Below, piece after piece: positions 1-13,031 of a stretch of 64,000 nucleotides of DNA. Both the position numbers and the translations under genes were made by a program. The notes under the pieces are model-generated. The model ran no database searches, was not told the origin of the DNA, and was given only the letters and a program-made list of their open reading frames with translations. The DNA is from Xylogone sp. PMI_703. Its lineage: Eukaryota; Ascomycota; Leotiomycetes. The DNA lies in assembly GCA_021399445.1 (NCBI GenBank), contig JAJTUQ010000002.1, positions 3,038,001-3,102,000 of the forward strand. The letters are read 5' to 3'. Within the stretch, counting starts at the first letter, position 1. The number at the start of each line of letters is the position of its first letter.

Positions 1-622
1 AATATTAATTATCAACCTCGATGGGAATAAGTTCGAATAAGAAAGCCTATTTGCATATCTAGCAATAATAGAGCAACCATGAGTATGTTGTTTTAAAAAT
101 GAAATAGCCAGTTATAATTGCGAGCAAAGTAATGCAATTGAGCCCTAGAGCTGTTTGTTGTTGTGATGAACTTATGTAAACAAATGGCATGGATACAAAA
201 GTGGCAGAAATCGTTCACCGCCTTCCGCACACACAATGGACATATCTCTAACCAGCGAGCCAGCTCAAAACACCTAAATTCCTGAAAAGTGGAGCCTGAA
301 ATACTAAATTCATATGGAATACTTTAGCTAATAGCTAGACACCTGACCCGTTTTTTATTGTTCCAGTCTACAGCTCCACAAAGCCTCAAGCGGGCAGTCC
401 CGATTAAATTATACCCGTGAATTTATCGGAGCGAAGAAATCCGAGCATCAACGAACAAATTTTAACATTCTCCCAATCCTTATGGGCATTATAGCATTTG
501 GCCACTCCTACTGTAAAACATTCCTTCCTGTGGTGTTTTAAGTAGCGTGCCTTATTCAATTGCATCAACCGCAGCTTGATTCGTTCCTTTTTTCCTTGTA
601 ACATTCTTCACACTTCTCGATT
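1..622. other. Gene-free left edge and CLU1 upstream region
   Basis: AT-rich DNA upstream of the CLU1 start. The only open frame is a short one on the minus strand (404-604, 66 codons) with no recognisable motif, which I do not accept as a gene. The right part should hold the CLU1 promoter and leader. Nothing else is seen. Confidence 0.6.
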
Positions 623-3600
623 ATGGCAGAAAAAAATGATGTGAAAGGTGTTTCACCAGGTATGTCCTAATGATCTTAAGTATATCTTAAGCGTGTGCCA
701 TATACAATGCCAAAATTCTACATCAATATGCAAAGCAAAAGTTCATTGAGCTAATGGTTTGCTAGAGGAGATATCCACAGTCTCACAAGATACCGATCAA
801 GTACCCGCAAATGAGGTTGATGCCACACCCGACAATGGAGAACAAGGAGGCGAGAGTATGGCCCTCTTTCAATCAAACCTGCTAGTTGAATGCTAGTTGA
901 ATAATAACTTGTTAATACTGACTTCTGGTGAAGGTATCTTCGCTCTTAATGTTCTACTTCCTCACAAGCCCCACAAGATCCAGATCATGGTAAGTTCTTC
1001 TTTACCTAGCTTTGGTAAACTTACTTAGACTAGTAGGTATCTTCCCAAGAGCAGGTAAATGATGTCCGACAATCCATCATTGAGCTCCCGGGAACCTTTC
1101 AGTACTCTTGCTTCCATCTCGAACACAAGGGGGAGAGGATAAACGATTTTGTGCAGTTATCCGAGGTCGTCGGCCTGACTCCGGAATCGGAATTGCATCT
1201 GGTTGAAGATCCGTATACCGAGAAAGAAGCAAGAATACATGTAGTGAGGGTTAGGGAGCTTATCGGAGCTGCGGGTGACCGAACTGATACCATACATGGC
1301 GTTCTATCGGGGCTCTCTCTGCATGATGATGTTACGACCGGCTCCTCCACAACTGGCGATTCCACTACTTCACCAAGTCATCCAATGGCTGGCTACAATC
1401 TTGATACCCCAGCGGTTATTTCCACTCTCGTACCCAAAACTCAAGAGTCGGCTCCGAAGACAATCAAATCTATATCTTTGTCTCCTTGGAACCCACCGCC
1501 TTACCATCTAAGACAAAAAGGACACCTTCTTTATCTCCAACTCACGACAAACGAGGGAGAACAGTTCCAGATTACTTCTCACGTATCTGGATTCTATATT
1601 AATAGATCGACCAATAATAAATTCGACCCATCTCCACGAACTGCACCAAAAGCCTTTGCAGCCCACTCATTGCTCACATTAATTGGGGAATTATCTGATT
1701 CTTTCAGCGCATCTTTTACAAGATTACAAGAATTCAATAACTCTAGGGAAGCTTTAGCAACATTCCAGATCACCAACGCGACACCTGTGAGCCCCTGGAT
1801 CGTCCCGAGTCCGTCTTCTGCCGCTGTAGCTCACCAAGCCGATATCACCCGAACTCAAGAGAGCTATTTGATATCTGGTATTGAAAATACAGAGACTCTC
1901 CGTGACTGGAATGAGGAATTCCAGTCAACTCGAGAACTACCTAAGGAAACAGTCCAGGATCGTGTATTCCGGGAGCGTCTGACTTCGAAACTTTTTGCTG
2001 ACTATAATGAAGCTGCTACTCGAGGCGCTGTGCTTGTAGCCAGAGGTGAGGTAGTACCTCTCAACCCTACCGAGAGTAGGGATGCGCAAATATTCGTCTA
2101 TAACAATGTCTTTTTCTCATTTGGCGCTGATGGTGTTGGAACTTTTGCTTCAGAGGGTGGAGATGAAGCAGCCAGAGTGGCAACAGGTAAAGATGTCATG
2201 GGAGTGCGTATGGTAAACCAATTAGACATTGATGGACTATTCACTCCTGGCACCGTTGTTGTTGACTATCTAGGGAAGCGCCTCGTTGGTCAGAGTATCG
2301 TGCCCGGTATTTTCAAACAGCGCGACCCTGGGGAGAATCAAATTGACTACGGTGCGGTTGATGGCAAGGATGTCATCGCAGCTGATGAGAAATTCGTCCC
2401 AATATTCGAAAAGCTTTCTAAGGCCCTCAAGGTCAAGAAGCATGCCGTATGGGACAAAGATGGCAAGCGCTACGAGCTTGAGGGTAGCATTGAAACCAAA
2501 GGCCTGCTCGGTACTGACGGTAGAAAATACGTCTTGGATTTGTACCGTATCACTCCTTTAGATATTGCTTGGATGGAAGAGAATGGTACGGCGATTGGAA
2601 GTCAGACCAACGGTCATAGCGAGGCGGCGTACCCACACAGAATGACCGTTTTGAGACCAGAGCTTGTAGAAGCATACTGGAAACTCAAGATGCGAGAATG
2701 GGTAAATGGTGAGCTAGAGAAGAGGCGTCAGACCCAAAAGGATGATGAAGACAAATCAAAGGAGGGAGATGCGGATAAGGAAACGCCGGCAGAGAACCAA
2801 GCCGCGGATCTTGACAAAGATAGGATCGACATTTCTAAATTTACCTTTTCTCTAAACCCTGATGTGTTCAGCGGCCAAGAGCCACAGACCGATGAGGAGA
2901 AAGAGGAATGGCTAAATGACGAGAAGGAAGTTAGACAGGCTTGTGAGTTTTTAAAGAATAGCATCATTCCTGAACTTTTACGTGACCTGAAAGAGGGTGA
3001 CGTTGGGTTCCCAATGGATGGCCAGTCACTAAGCCGCCTCCTTCATAAGCGCGGTATTAACATTCGCTATCTGGGTAAGATTGCTACGGTTGCTGAGGGG
3101 GAGAGACTTGGAGCGCTCCGGATCCTCGCTATCCAGGAAATGGTATCAAGAGCTTTCAAGCACGTGGCGGGCAAATATCTACGCTATTTGCCAGGGCCAT
3201 TTGCCGGATCATGCGTTGCTCACCTGTTGAATTGCCTGCTTGGGACCGAATTAAACCCTAATCCTAAAGCTGATATCGATGAGGCTCTTGCTAAATTATA
3301 CGGTGATGCCGATCTTGGATTTCAGGGTATCACTCCAGAGAGCTTAAGACAAGAACTTGCACGGCAGGTATTCCGCCGATACCGCTATACTTTGGATGAT
3401 GGCTGGTTTTCACAAGTGAAACATCTACAAATGCTACGCGAAGTTTCATTAAAGCTCGGTCTACAATTAGAAGTAAAGGACTATCGGTTTACACCTCAAA
3501 CTCCAGCAATCACTGCGGAGAAATCCCCGGCAGCCAACGGTACTACGTCTAAAGATGGTACCGCGACTGCAGGGCAAAGTTCAAGCAGTAAGAAGAAGAA

Positions 3601-4687
3601 GAAGGCCCGTGAAGGTTCTCCTTCGTCTATCTCTTCTGGAAATGCTACGACTCCTCATACCTTTACGGCTGATGATATCGTTAACATCGTCCCTATAATT
3701 AAGGAAGCCTCGCCTAGAAGCTCTCTCGCAGAGGAAGCATTAGAAGCCGGACGAATCTCCATACTACAAAACCAAAAGAAACTTGGCCAGGAACTGCTAC
3801 TGGAATCACTGTCATTGCATGAACAGATTTACGGCATCATCCATCCCGAGGTTGCCAGGGTCTATAACACCCTTTCCATGCTCTATTACCAGCTCGATGA
3901 AAAAGAAGCGGCTGTTGAGTTGGCTCGAAAGTCAGTCATTGTGTCTGAGAGAACACTTGGGGTTGATAATGCAGAAACGCTTCTCAGCTATCTCAACCTT
4001 GGTTTGTTTGGCCATGCCAATGGTGACACCAAACTGGCATTAGGTTACATCAAGCATGCCTTGGAATTATGGAAAGTAATCTATGGGCCAAATCACCCAG
4101 ATTCAATCACGACGATCAACAATGCTGCAGTAATGCTGCAGCACCTGAAGGAATATCACGAGTCTCGCCTCTGGTTTGAGGCTTCTCTCAGCATCTGCGA
4201 GAAGGTCTATGGAAAGAACTCTATCAACTCTGCGACCCTTTTGTTCCAGCTCGCCCAGGCCCTCGCCTTGGACCAGGACTCAAAGGGTGCGGTGAACCGC
4301 ATGCGTGAATCCTATAATATCTTCCTCAATGAGCTGGGCGCTGACGACAAGAACACTAAAGAAGCGGAAAGCTGGCTAGAGCAGTTGACACAAAATGCTG
4401 TCTCCATCGCAAAGCACGCCAAGGATTTGCAAGCCCGCAGAATCCGAGCAGGAATTCGGGTCTCACCTCGAGTAACACTTGGACAGACACACCCACAACC
4501 TCAGGTTGGACAAACAGCTCAAGCAACTACCGGCCGCGACCCTACCAATCCTCGCAGCCTTGATTCCCGCAGTATCGATGAACTCTTGAAGTTTATTGAA
4601 GGAACCGATCAAAAGACGAAAGCAAAGAAACGACCTGGACGAAGCAACCCCAAGAGACGCGGTGGGGCCGCATCTACCGGAAAATAA
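623..4687 (+). CDS. CLU1: Clustered mitochondria protein CLU1/TIF31
   Basis: Cytosolic CLU-family protein. In yeast and other eukaryotes the family keeps mitochondria from clumping, associates with eIF3 (Tif31/eIF3 p135) and binds mRNAs for mitochondrial proteins. Exons by my model are 623-659, 766-855, 934-989 and 1037-4687, giving 1277 aa, a normal length for the family. The N-terminal ubiquitin-like CLU_N domain spans the early exons and includes 'LPHKPHKIQIM' and 'ELPGTFQYSCFHLEH'. The central CLU domain follows (about 330-580, 'VFFSFGADGVGTF', 'LDLYRITPLDIAW'), then the eIF3-p135-like region (to about 830, 'ISKFTFSLNPDVFSG'), a poly-Lys linker near 870, and TPR repeats (about 950-1160, 'HPEVARVYNTLSMLYYQL'). 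The tail is basic. Intron 1 has a second in-frame acceptor 15 nt downstream. The gene converges on the aminotransferase at 5455. Confidence 0.95.
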
Positions 4688-5454
4688 GCACAACTTATTG
4701 CAGCATGTTTGGCGGAAAGGAGGATTTGGGGCTTGGGGGACTGGAAGGAATAAAATACATCGGCAAAACATTGGGCGGCGCATTGAAGATTTTTTTTCTG
4801 CTGACATTGTGTTATCCCTCCTGGTTATTCCAGCTTAAGCATCACTGGGTTTGATTGTGGATATACGGCACTCTGTACAATAAACATAGGTTTGACCATT
4901 TCATTCATACCTCCCCTCTGTAGCGCCATGTGGTGCTTCTGCACACTACTGTATATTATCAGCTATTACTACTCTACGTAGTATGCTGGGCCAATACATC
5001 TTCTCTCAAAAAGGACAGATATGTAAATGAACTAGTAGTGTACGGCAGCATGCGTGCTTTTCCTACCTGAACTCATATTATTTTTTGTACGAGCGATCCG
5101 CTACACGTAGGTTGTCAGCCACGCAACCCATAGTTTTCGTGTCACTGTGCTTCCCGAGGATCATTAATAGAAATTACGAGGACCCTCACGACCAGATCAC
5201 AGGTAGCGTAGTATAATCCGCGGAATAAGAAAGCGTCAGCAAAACGGAGTTAAGAAGAGGTGAGGGCCCAGGGTATTTTTATTCTCTAATGCAAAAAAAG
5301 GAATACAGTAAAAAAGCACACATTTCCCAAATTAAACTCCATGCCCCTAAAAATCCAGCATATCAAAAACTTTCCAGAGAAGAAAGGAATATTTTTTGTA
5401 ACCGCCTAAAGAAGTTTTTTTAGACCGAATATCCCCAACTGTACACCCAAAAGA
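4688..5454. other. Shared 3' region between convergent genes
   Basis: The 767 bp between the CLU1 stop and the aminotransferase stop are AT-rich and without a credible gene. They should hold the 3' UTRs and polyadenylation sites of both genes. TAC-N-GTA heptamers lie at 4947 and 5304. Confidence 0.6.
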
Positions 5455-6989
5455 TCATAAATTCTTAAACACTATGCGGATAACATCTGCTGTGACCTGT
5501 GCAATCCTTTCAATTTCTTCCCTCGTAACTGTGTACGCAGGGGCCAGGATTACGTGATCGCCGGCAACCCCATCGGCAGACCCAGTTCCGGGATACATAG
5601 TCATGTTATATGGATCAGAGAACGCAAGTTTCTGGACTCTGGACGCAACGGCGAGCTTTGCATCGAAGGGTGTCTTGGTTTCTTTGTCCCGGACAAATTC
5701 AATACCCCAGAAGAGACCTCGTCCCCTGATGTCCCCGACGTTAGGATGGCGGCGCAAGTAGGAGTTCAAGAGCTTCTCCAGGTAAGCGCCCTGAATTCTG
5801 ACATTCTCCAGTAAATTATCTTCGCGAATGATTCGCTGGACTTCTAGAGACGCTGCTGCTTGCACGGGCATTCCTTGGTAGGTCTGGCCGTGGATGAACT
5901 GTCCTGTTCCATTCGACAACGCCTTTACGACTCTATCTCCAATAAACACTGCTGCGATCGGCTGGTACCCTCCACCGAGGCCTTTGCCTACGGTCTGAAG
6001 ATCTGGCACGACGTTCTCGGCTTGCCATGCGTGGAGAGTTCCCGTCCGACCCATACCACACATAACCTCGTCGAGAATAAATAGAGCACCATGTCTGTGG
6101 CATACCTCCTTCATTGCCTTCAGGTACCCGGGAACGGCGGCAACGCATCCCAAAGCAGCACCAACAACAGGTTCACAGACAAAGCCAATGACGGTTTCAG
6201 GTCCTAACTCCTGGAACTTGGCTTCCAGTTCAGCAGCTTTGCGAGCAACGAAGGACTCGTCGCTCTCGCCTGGCTCGCGCTGGCGGTATGGGTTGCAGGA
6301 AGAGATGTGGTGGACATTATCCATAAGGAATGGAAGATAAATTGCTCTTCGTGCAACGTGGCCGGACATTCCTAGTGCTCCGATCGTACTACCATGGTAC
6401 GATCCTTCTCGTGCAATGAAATTCACGCGTTTGGTGTTTTTGTCATTTTCATAAAAGTACTGCCTGGAAAGCTTTACCACAGCTTCCATGGCCTCCGATC
6501 CTGAGAGATGTAAGTAGGTGTGCCGGTTAAAAAGGGTAAAGTACTTCTGAGCGCACCTGATCCAGTCAAATAGACCTTGGACATCTCTCCACCAGTACCA
6601 TTGATCAATTCCTTACACAGCTGTTCTACCACCTCGTGACCGAAAAACGCGGAGGCTAGATATGGGGTCCCCGAGCTCAAATGTGACATGATCGCGTTGA
6701 CAACTCTCTGGTTTCCATAACCTAGGCAGGAGACCGCAGCACCGCCTGTAGCATCAAATATAGTCCTGCCATCTTTGAGAGTGAGCCAGCTCCCATTTCC
6801 GCTGACGACAACAGGAAAGTCATGGTGTAGATCTCTGTCTAACAGACAACTGTTCTTATTCGTGCCATTCACTTGGGCAGACGAATGGAGCTTTGTAGCA
6901 TGGCCACTGGAGAGCTTATGCCCGTGGCTTCTAAACTTAGCCTTGGGAATCTCCTGGGCACGTGTAGTTCCAGTAGCAGAGGGTGCCAT
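5455..6989 (-). CDS. Class-III PLP-dependent aminotransferase
   Basis: Fold-type I, class-III (omega) aminotransferase, 492 aa. It transfers an amino group to a keto acid; the amine substrate cannot be told from sequence. Exons are 6557-6989 and 5455-6500, with a 56-nt intron whose removal restores the PLP-phosphate loop 'YLTGSGSEAMEA'. Further hallmarks are 'REGSYHGST', the cofactor-binding Asp in 'FILDEVMCGMGRTG' (about D288) and the Schiff-base lysine in 'TVGKGLGGGY' (about K317). 'GDHVILAPAYTV' near the C-terminus also fits the family. I start at MAPSATG because the sequence just upstream is a pyrimidine-rich leader. An in-frame ATG at 7094 would add an improbable hydrophobic stretch read from that leader. 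The N-terminus (about 70 aa before 'GNGSWLTLKDGR') may be an extension or targeting signal. Nearby genes do not suggest a pathway. Confidence 0.9.
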
Positions 6990-7145
6990 TTTGAAGGCCC
7001 AATGTAAAATGAAAATAGAGAGTAGAGAGCAGAGAGTAAAGAAAACGTGAGAAAATGAAGAATTGAAGTAAGGAAGATGAGGAATTGAGAACAACGGATC
7101 GGAAATCTAATTGAGACGGGAAGAGCGAAAAAGAAGAGGCATTGT
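6990..7145 (-). promoter_or_regulatory. Pyrimidine-rich leader/core promoter of the aminotransferase
   Basis: Directly upstream of the start the minus strand is strongly CT-rich (seen on the plus strand as repeated GAGAG/GAAAA). CT-rich tracts commonly precede transcription starts in filamentous ascomycetes. Start-site position is not determined. Confidence 0.4.
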
Positions 7146-10100
7146 TCCTAGATATAGATTTCCTGTACCACGCAAACACGCATGTGTCTTGCTTTGAATG
7201 TCTTTGAGGCACACCGGCTAGGACTGGGGCTCGAATTCACAGAAAAGGGGGAAAGGCACAGGCAGGGGGCTTGCTGTACAGTGCCAAACGAGACGAGGGC
7301 TAGGATAATGGCAGTTGCTGGCCCGAGCGGTTGAGCCAAGACAACTCTGATCAAGACGAAGGAAAAATGACATGAAAAAAAGAGTGGGTAAAATCAACAC
7401 GGCCAAAGTTGATAAGACTAGCAAACAATTGTGGAGTTTCGGTCCACCTCGGCGGTGGTGGGGTGCGGGAAATGGTGTTTTCTTTGATGTTGTTGACAAG
7501 AGGGAAAAGGTACCATACCTGGTACCTTGCTGAACAGATCCATCTGGCAAGTGCTCAACCAGCATTATTACCAAATAACCATAACGTCATGTACGCAGCC
7601 GAAAATGGCGACGGACATTCAAGCCTCAAACACATCCTCGATCTGCTGGAACCGACGGTTCACCAGGAGTGACGTTTGTCTTAGGAAAATGATGGACCGC
7701 ATTCCAGCCAACTGGGCGGAAGGGTTAGCCTCCCACTCGCTATCAGACCATCGCCAAAACAGCTCCCAGCGGACCCTGTTGCAACTGCCCGTGTCTGTGT
7801 TTCGTTTTTCCTCCTTCTCTCGCTGTTTCTATCTCTTCTTCTGCTCGATCTGCCGTCCTCTCGTCCGCAGGATCCAGGCCGGGAGGATAGCGGGCGCCTA
7901 AAAAGTCGGGAGGAATCAAGGCCCTTAGGTTCTCAACCTCAGTTTGCGGCTATTACAGATGCAGCATCGAGCCGATCGACCCTAGATTTGCCAAGCTGGT
8001 TGGCAGCGTGGGAAGAAGCCTCCTTGCAAGCCCTCGTTGCAGCGCCGACTGGCCCGGCACTACTGCAGCGTACCTCTCTAGGAGATATCTGGTAACGCTG
8101 CAGAGCAGCCACGGCTGTCGGTCATTATCTTGCCATTTAGGTTCTGACAGCGGTGCCAGCCCCAGCACCCACCACGTTGTAGCAGCTGGTTGAGCCGAGC
8201 CGTAGAGCTATTGTCTTCACTCGGATCGCCAGCAGCAAGGCCCTAGGACTGCAGCAGAGGAACTGCAGAGAGCAGGCCGGCCCCAGGGGCTGCTCTGCCA
8301 ATACCACCTACCTAATGGATCGCAGAGTACAGTAGATCTAGATGCAGACGACCTGCGGACAACCTCACAGAACCCAACTGACGCGCCAGATGGCACTACG
8401 GTACGCAACACCAACACTTGGGGGTGGCACCTCATTACTTCGGCCGAAGCACGTCTCTGGGGATCAAGAGACATTCATTTTTGTCTCCGGCCAGGAGCTC
8501 CCTGGCTAATCTCTGTCACCGCCTTTGAAAGCCATGTACGAAGGCCAGTGTCAAGACCAGTCTAGCAGGACGAAGGACGGCCTTTTGTGCCCGAGGAAAC
8601 TACTGAGCTCGAGGGACCGGCGGTTTGACGAACGGGCCAAAGAATGACCACCAGCAGCCAGCGCGGAAGGTATCTGGCTCGTCTGGCTGTTTGCTACGGT
8701 GAGATGGAGAAGCACGGACGGCAGCACAGGCGAGAGCGTGATAGCGGATACGTGCGGTCCGCCAGAGCACGAGGTCTCTTGCGCTCAGTCCACTGTCCTG
8801 CACCCACCGCACCCGTCGCAGAAGCTCTGGAGTATTGCGGGACCAGAACTCGCCAAAAGATGGGTTATCGGCATGCTCTGCTGCCCGAGTTCTTCTTCTG
8901 GCCGCATGTCCCGCCGGATATGGATGAACGGACGGCTTTGGGCGAGCGCAAGACGGTGAACGTCAAAGGGGTTTGCTGGGTGCCGGGTGTGCCTCGATGC
9001 CGTGAACGCACGCTGCTTTCTGACTGTGCGGGAGAGCGTCCGGAAGCTTCCCGTACGAACCCTTGGCGGGCCAGGCGAGCAGCCCAGCTCCATCTCAGAC
9101 AAATCCAGATACTGGCGGCGACCACCTCGACCAGGATGGTGATTTGAACAAAAATGCGTATTGACTCAAGGTCAAGCTCGACTGCAGCACACCAAGTGGA
9201 GGTCGAATGCACAAAGAATTAGCAGACAGGCGCAGAGGTTCGCCCACCATCACCGCCACCTGCCGGCTGTCGGCCACCTCATTGCAGCAATCCATGGTTG
9301 AGCGAACAATGCTTCCAACTCAACCATTTCCGGGATACGAGCTATTGGATGCTTCTGACGTGCGCCTGGGAGCCGCGCGAACGGCGAGACCGAGATGTGC
9401 CAGCCGTCTTTGGGGGTCTCCAGATGTGCACGCGAGTTCTGACGTGCGTTCCCCATCTGCCATCCTGCCATCCAGCCATCCAGCTTCGATTCCGCCCTGG
9501 AGCAGTGCTGTCAAACCCGGCAGATGTGCCAGGGACCTGATACTTGGGGCTTGGAAAAGGTTGCAACGAGGACAGTGAGAACGAGACGAGATGCGGAGGT
9601 AATGGTCCTCCATGGCAATGATCAATGATGCTTCAATGCTTCAGGACTCGAACAGCGCATCGCATCTTCGTCAACATGGCTGGAGGGGGATCACCGCTTA
9701 GTGACATACGGTATCGTTCCGAATTAAAGCAGAGCGAATCCCGCCGCCAAACCCCTCAGTGCCCACTATTAAACGGGCTTGCATCTCTTGGGTCGGACGG
9801 GCCAATGGGAGGGTCTTAGGCGTTGTCTAATATAGCCTAGGGGGTTGGTGGACTTAGCTAGAAAGTACAGTTTACTTACGTCTAGCAAGTTGGAGGTTCT
9901 GCCTCAAATGGTGCCCTTTTTGCGCAGCCCGCGGCCGTGGCCCATCGCAACTGCTCCAAAGAGGTCTCGAGTAGTTTTTTGACACAACACCGGTGCCAGA
10001 ACCCTAGCTCCCGGGCTTTGATCCGCGCAACTCAGGGCCCTTGGGGATCCTGGAGAGACAGGCTCAGTTGAGTAATGTATCTCCGTACTTGCAGTTGCTT

Positions 10101-13031
10101 CTGTACATCCGTCCGATTTCGCGCGCCCCGCTGAGAGTCTGGTTGCGAGCAACCAGTTCCTCGTACGGAAATACCTACATGAGCGAGCTTGCCCGTGCCT
10201 GTTTGGACGCTGATGATGAAGGACCCGCGCGGAGCACAGCATAGTCCGCCATAGCGCTTGCACGATACTTATAACGGGAGTTGAAGAGGCCAATTGGATC
10301 GGCAGAGTTTGCACATCGAAACGCTGGCTCAATTTCAGCTACGGTACCGTGATGTTTTGGTTGGGTTGGGGCAGTTCTCGAGGGAGAAGACGGGCAGCAC
10401 GGCAATAGATGGCTCTTTTCAATCCAACAGCTAGCGCGTGGCTCCGTAAGTTTTACGCCCTCGTTACACAGTACGGTGCAAATAGTGTATATACAGTTGT
10501 TCTGCGGCGCCTGAATGCCGGCGCTTGAACACCGGTCCCCAGGGGCAGTTCCTCTCCTGGCGTCTCGCGCGGTATGGAGATGGAGGCGCCGCAGTGATGC
10601 AGTGTTGCAGTACGGTAATTATGGGACAGCTTCTGGTTACTCGCCGTTACGACCTCCCTCCGTCTTAGGGCCCTCGCACCCAAGCAAAGCCCATCTCTGT
10701 GGGCTACTTATGCTTATTAAACCTGTTCAGGACGACCCAACTCCGGAATTTGGGGAATCTCTATCTACCGTATCTGCGAATGCTACATTGTTGCGCACCT
10801 TCACGCATCTTACGCATGAAGAACCTGGATCATGGCCAACTGATGGAAGGCCCCGCCAGCCATATCAGCACTCAAATAAGTTCCTGACAGCCAGCCAGCA
10901 GTGGTTGCTTGGTTGAGACCGTCAGGGCCTGTTCTTGCGGTGAGAGGTGCAGTGCAGTACTGAGCAACCTCCGCTGCAAGCAAGTGGGTCAAAAAGGGTA
11001 TGACCTTGAGCTAATTGATCTCCCCTTCTAGCTTCTAACGTCTCCAAGTTTCGGATTGAAAGGTCTAATCCTTTCTAGAAATTCCAGCCTTATCCCTGTC
11101 CGCTGCAGGTCAGTAAATTAGCAGTTTTGCAGTCACTAACAGACGCGACCTCGTTACCCATGATATCGGACTGGCCGAAAAAAAAGATCTCCTCCATTCT
11201 TCTGTTATCGCAAGCTATGCCGTATCTCACCAGATTCGCAGAACTCAACACTTGCGGTAATTATTATGCATCGCAATATCCCCCATCTTCTCTTCTTTTA
11301 CCCCTCCAAAACCCCTCGTTTGCCGGGCCGAGCTGAATTCGTCTTGTTGATTCCGCCGCCGATGAGGAGACGCGAGCTTCTCATACAATCCGTAGTACAC
11401 TCCAGTACGTTGCTGGTACTTCCCAGTCAATAAGCCATTGAAGTCGTCACCGTCGTATGTTCTCACAATCTCGGCGCTTTCATGATATCCACCTCTATGT
11501 CTCCATCCAAGAAGTACTGAAGTACCCACTCGGCTTGTCACCATCTATACCGGCCCGAGGATCGGTCTCGAAGCCGGTCACCGACGGACGAGAGGGTCTT
11601 GTACACTCGGTCCGTATCGTACAAAGAACGATGCCCGTACAAGCGTCGGAGGCAGGACTTGATTTGGCAAGTCTTGCTTCGCTTGATTCTCTTTTTCTTT
11701 TCCTCTGCAAGTGATATGCCAGCAGTATGTTTGTCGACATCCTAAGTGTCAATGACACATAGAAAGGAATCCTTTTTCCGTTTGCTGCAGAAGCGGTGAA
11801 TTGACTGGGTAAGAGAATATTTCGTTTTGCGCAGAACAGAGTGGTGCTACCGCAACAAATTGTGATCTGCTCTCAGTCCTTCTAAGGGGTCTGTCCCTAT
11901 TACGTCAGGGCAGCTAGACTCGTCACGTTTCTATTCATAACTACATGGAATGGGGCAACGAGCATGTTAATCCTACAGTATGAGCCAAGAGCTTAGGAGA
12001 TGCATTCTTTGACTATCTAGAGGTTTTAACAGTAGTTTCGAGTCCATCTCAGCATATATCAGTACGCGTAACTTGGGAGGTTCACGTGCAACAAACAGAC
12101 CTCAACTTCAAGCGGCGAAATATTTGCTGCCAAAACCGCACGTCCATTGCCTATCAGACACATTCCTTATCTGAGATAAGATATCTGGACGTGGTATTTC
12201 GTCACCTGTTTCGGGTACTTCTATTTTCAGACACGAGACTGGTCAGGACCTTTACAAAGGTAAACAAACGCATTTATTCAGTGTATCTGGATTATTCGCG
12301 CCCAATACCGCCAAGACAATTGTTTCTGAATATATTCTCTAACAATGCCTCTTTTTTCGGCCCCTCACCCGTTATGTTATAGTAATGATGTCGTCGTGTA
12401 AGGAATCTTGTGGGAGCTCGGTTGTCAAAGATCTTATTGACTCCCTTTGACGATGGACCAATCAGAAGCCATCCCACCAGATCTTTCACTTTCTAAATGT
12501 CCAGCCCGCGGGGGCAAAACTTTGAAATCTCCAAACTACACACTTCAATCGTCGCATTCCAACGGAGGCTTCCTATAACTCACCTGGGATTTGCGCTCCA
12601 AACATTGATTACATACTATCGTACGGACCCGCTCCCAACGACTGACGCCACGAGGGACGCACAAAACGTTCGTTCCCACGTCTCGACGCGGTTTGCGCGT
12701 GACGACCACTTCCGTAATCGCGAACAATCAGCAGAACTCCACATACTTTGGTACCCAGTCAACAACGTCGACAGCAACCGCAACGCCAGCTGTAACAGAA
12801 ATATTGGTGACATCATCACCGCTACATTGAGAGGGGACATTTGGCCCCTCTTAGCTCCTTATCGAGGTTGGTTCATGCCACCTAGCAACGGTTGTTCTGC
12901 AATCTGTCATCCCAGCCGCGTTACGTCCCCTCACTGCTCTCAATCAGTCACTGATCGCATCCAGATCCCGAATTCGACGAATACAGCGGATTTGCGCAGG
13001 CTCTTTCCATTAACGGATCGCAAACGCGAAC
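7146..13031. other. 5.9 kb gene-free block between divergent genes
   Basis: Lies between the aminotransferase (-) and forkhead gene (+). It is GC-richer than the flanking UTRs. Open frames are short, overlap on both strands and show no domain. The longest, 12497-13102 (+, 201 codons), runs over the forkhead ATG in another frame. TAC-N-GTA heptamers occur near 8328, 8397, 9707, 10340, 10611, 10766 and 11974. A short imperfect 'ccatc(c)tg' repeat lies near 9460-9480. I see no transposase, reverse transcriptase or rRNA/tRNA signature. It is best read as an extended upstream region, perhaps with non-coding transcripts or a decayed repeat. Confidence 0.55.

Noticed and set aside
7000..7094. In-frame upstream ATG giving the aminotransferase a hydrophobic N-terminus
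   Set aside because: The hydrophobic run is simply the translation of the CT-rich leader, a common artefact.
8000..9600. Decayed transposon
   Set aside because: No terminal repeats, target-site duplication, polyprotein or transposase traces, and no obvious C-to-T (RIP) depletion; GC is not lowered. Cannot be excluded without a repeat search.
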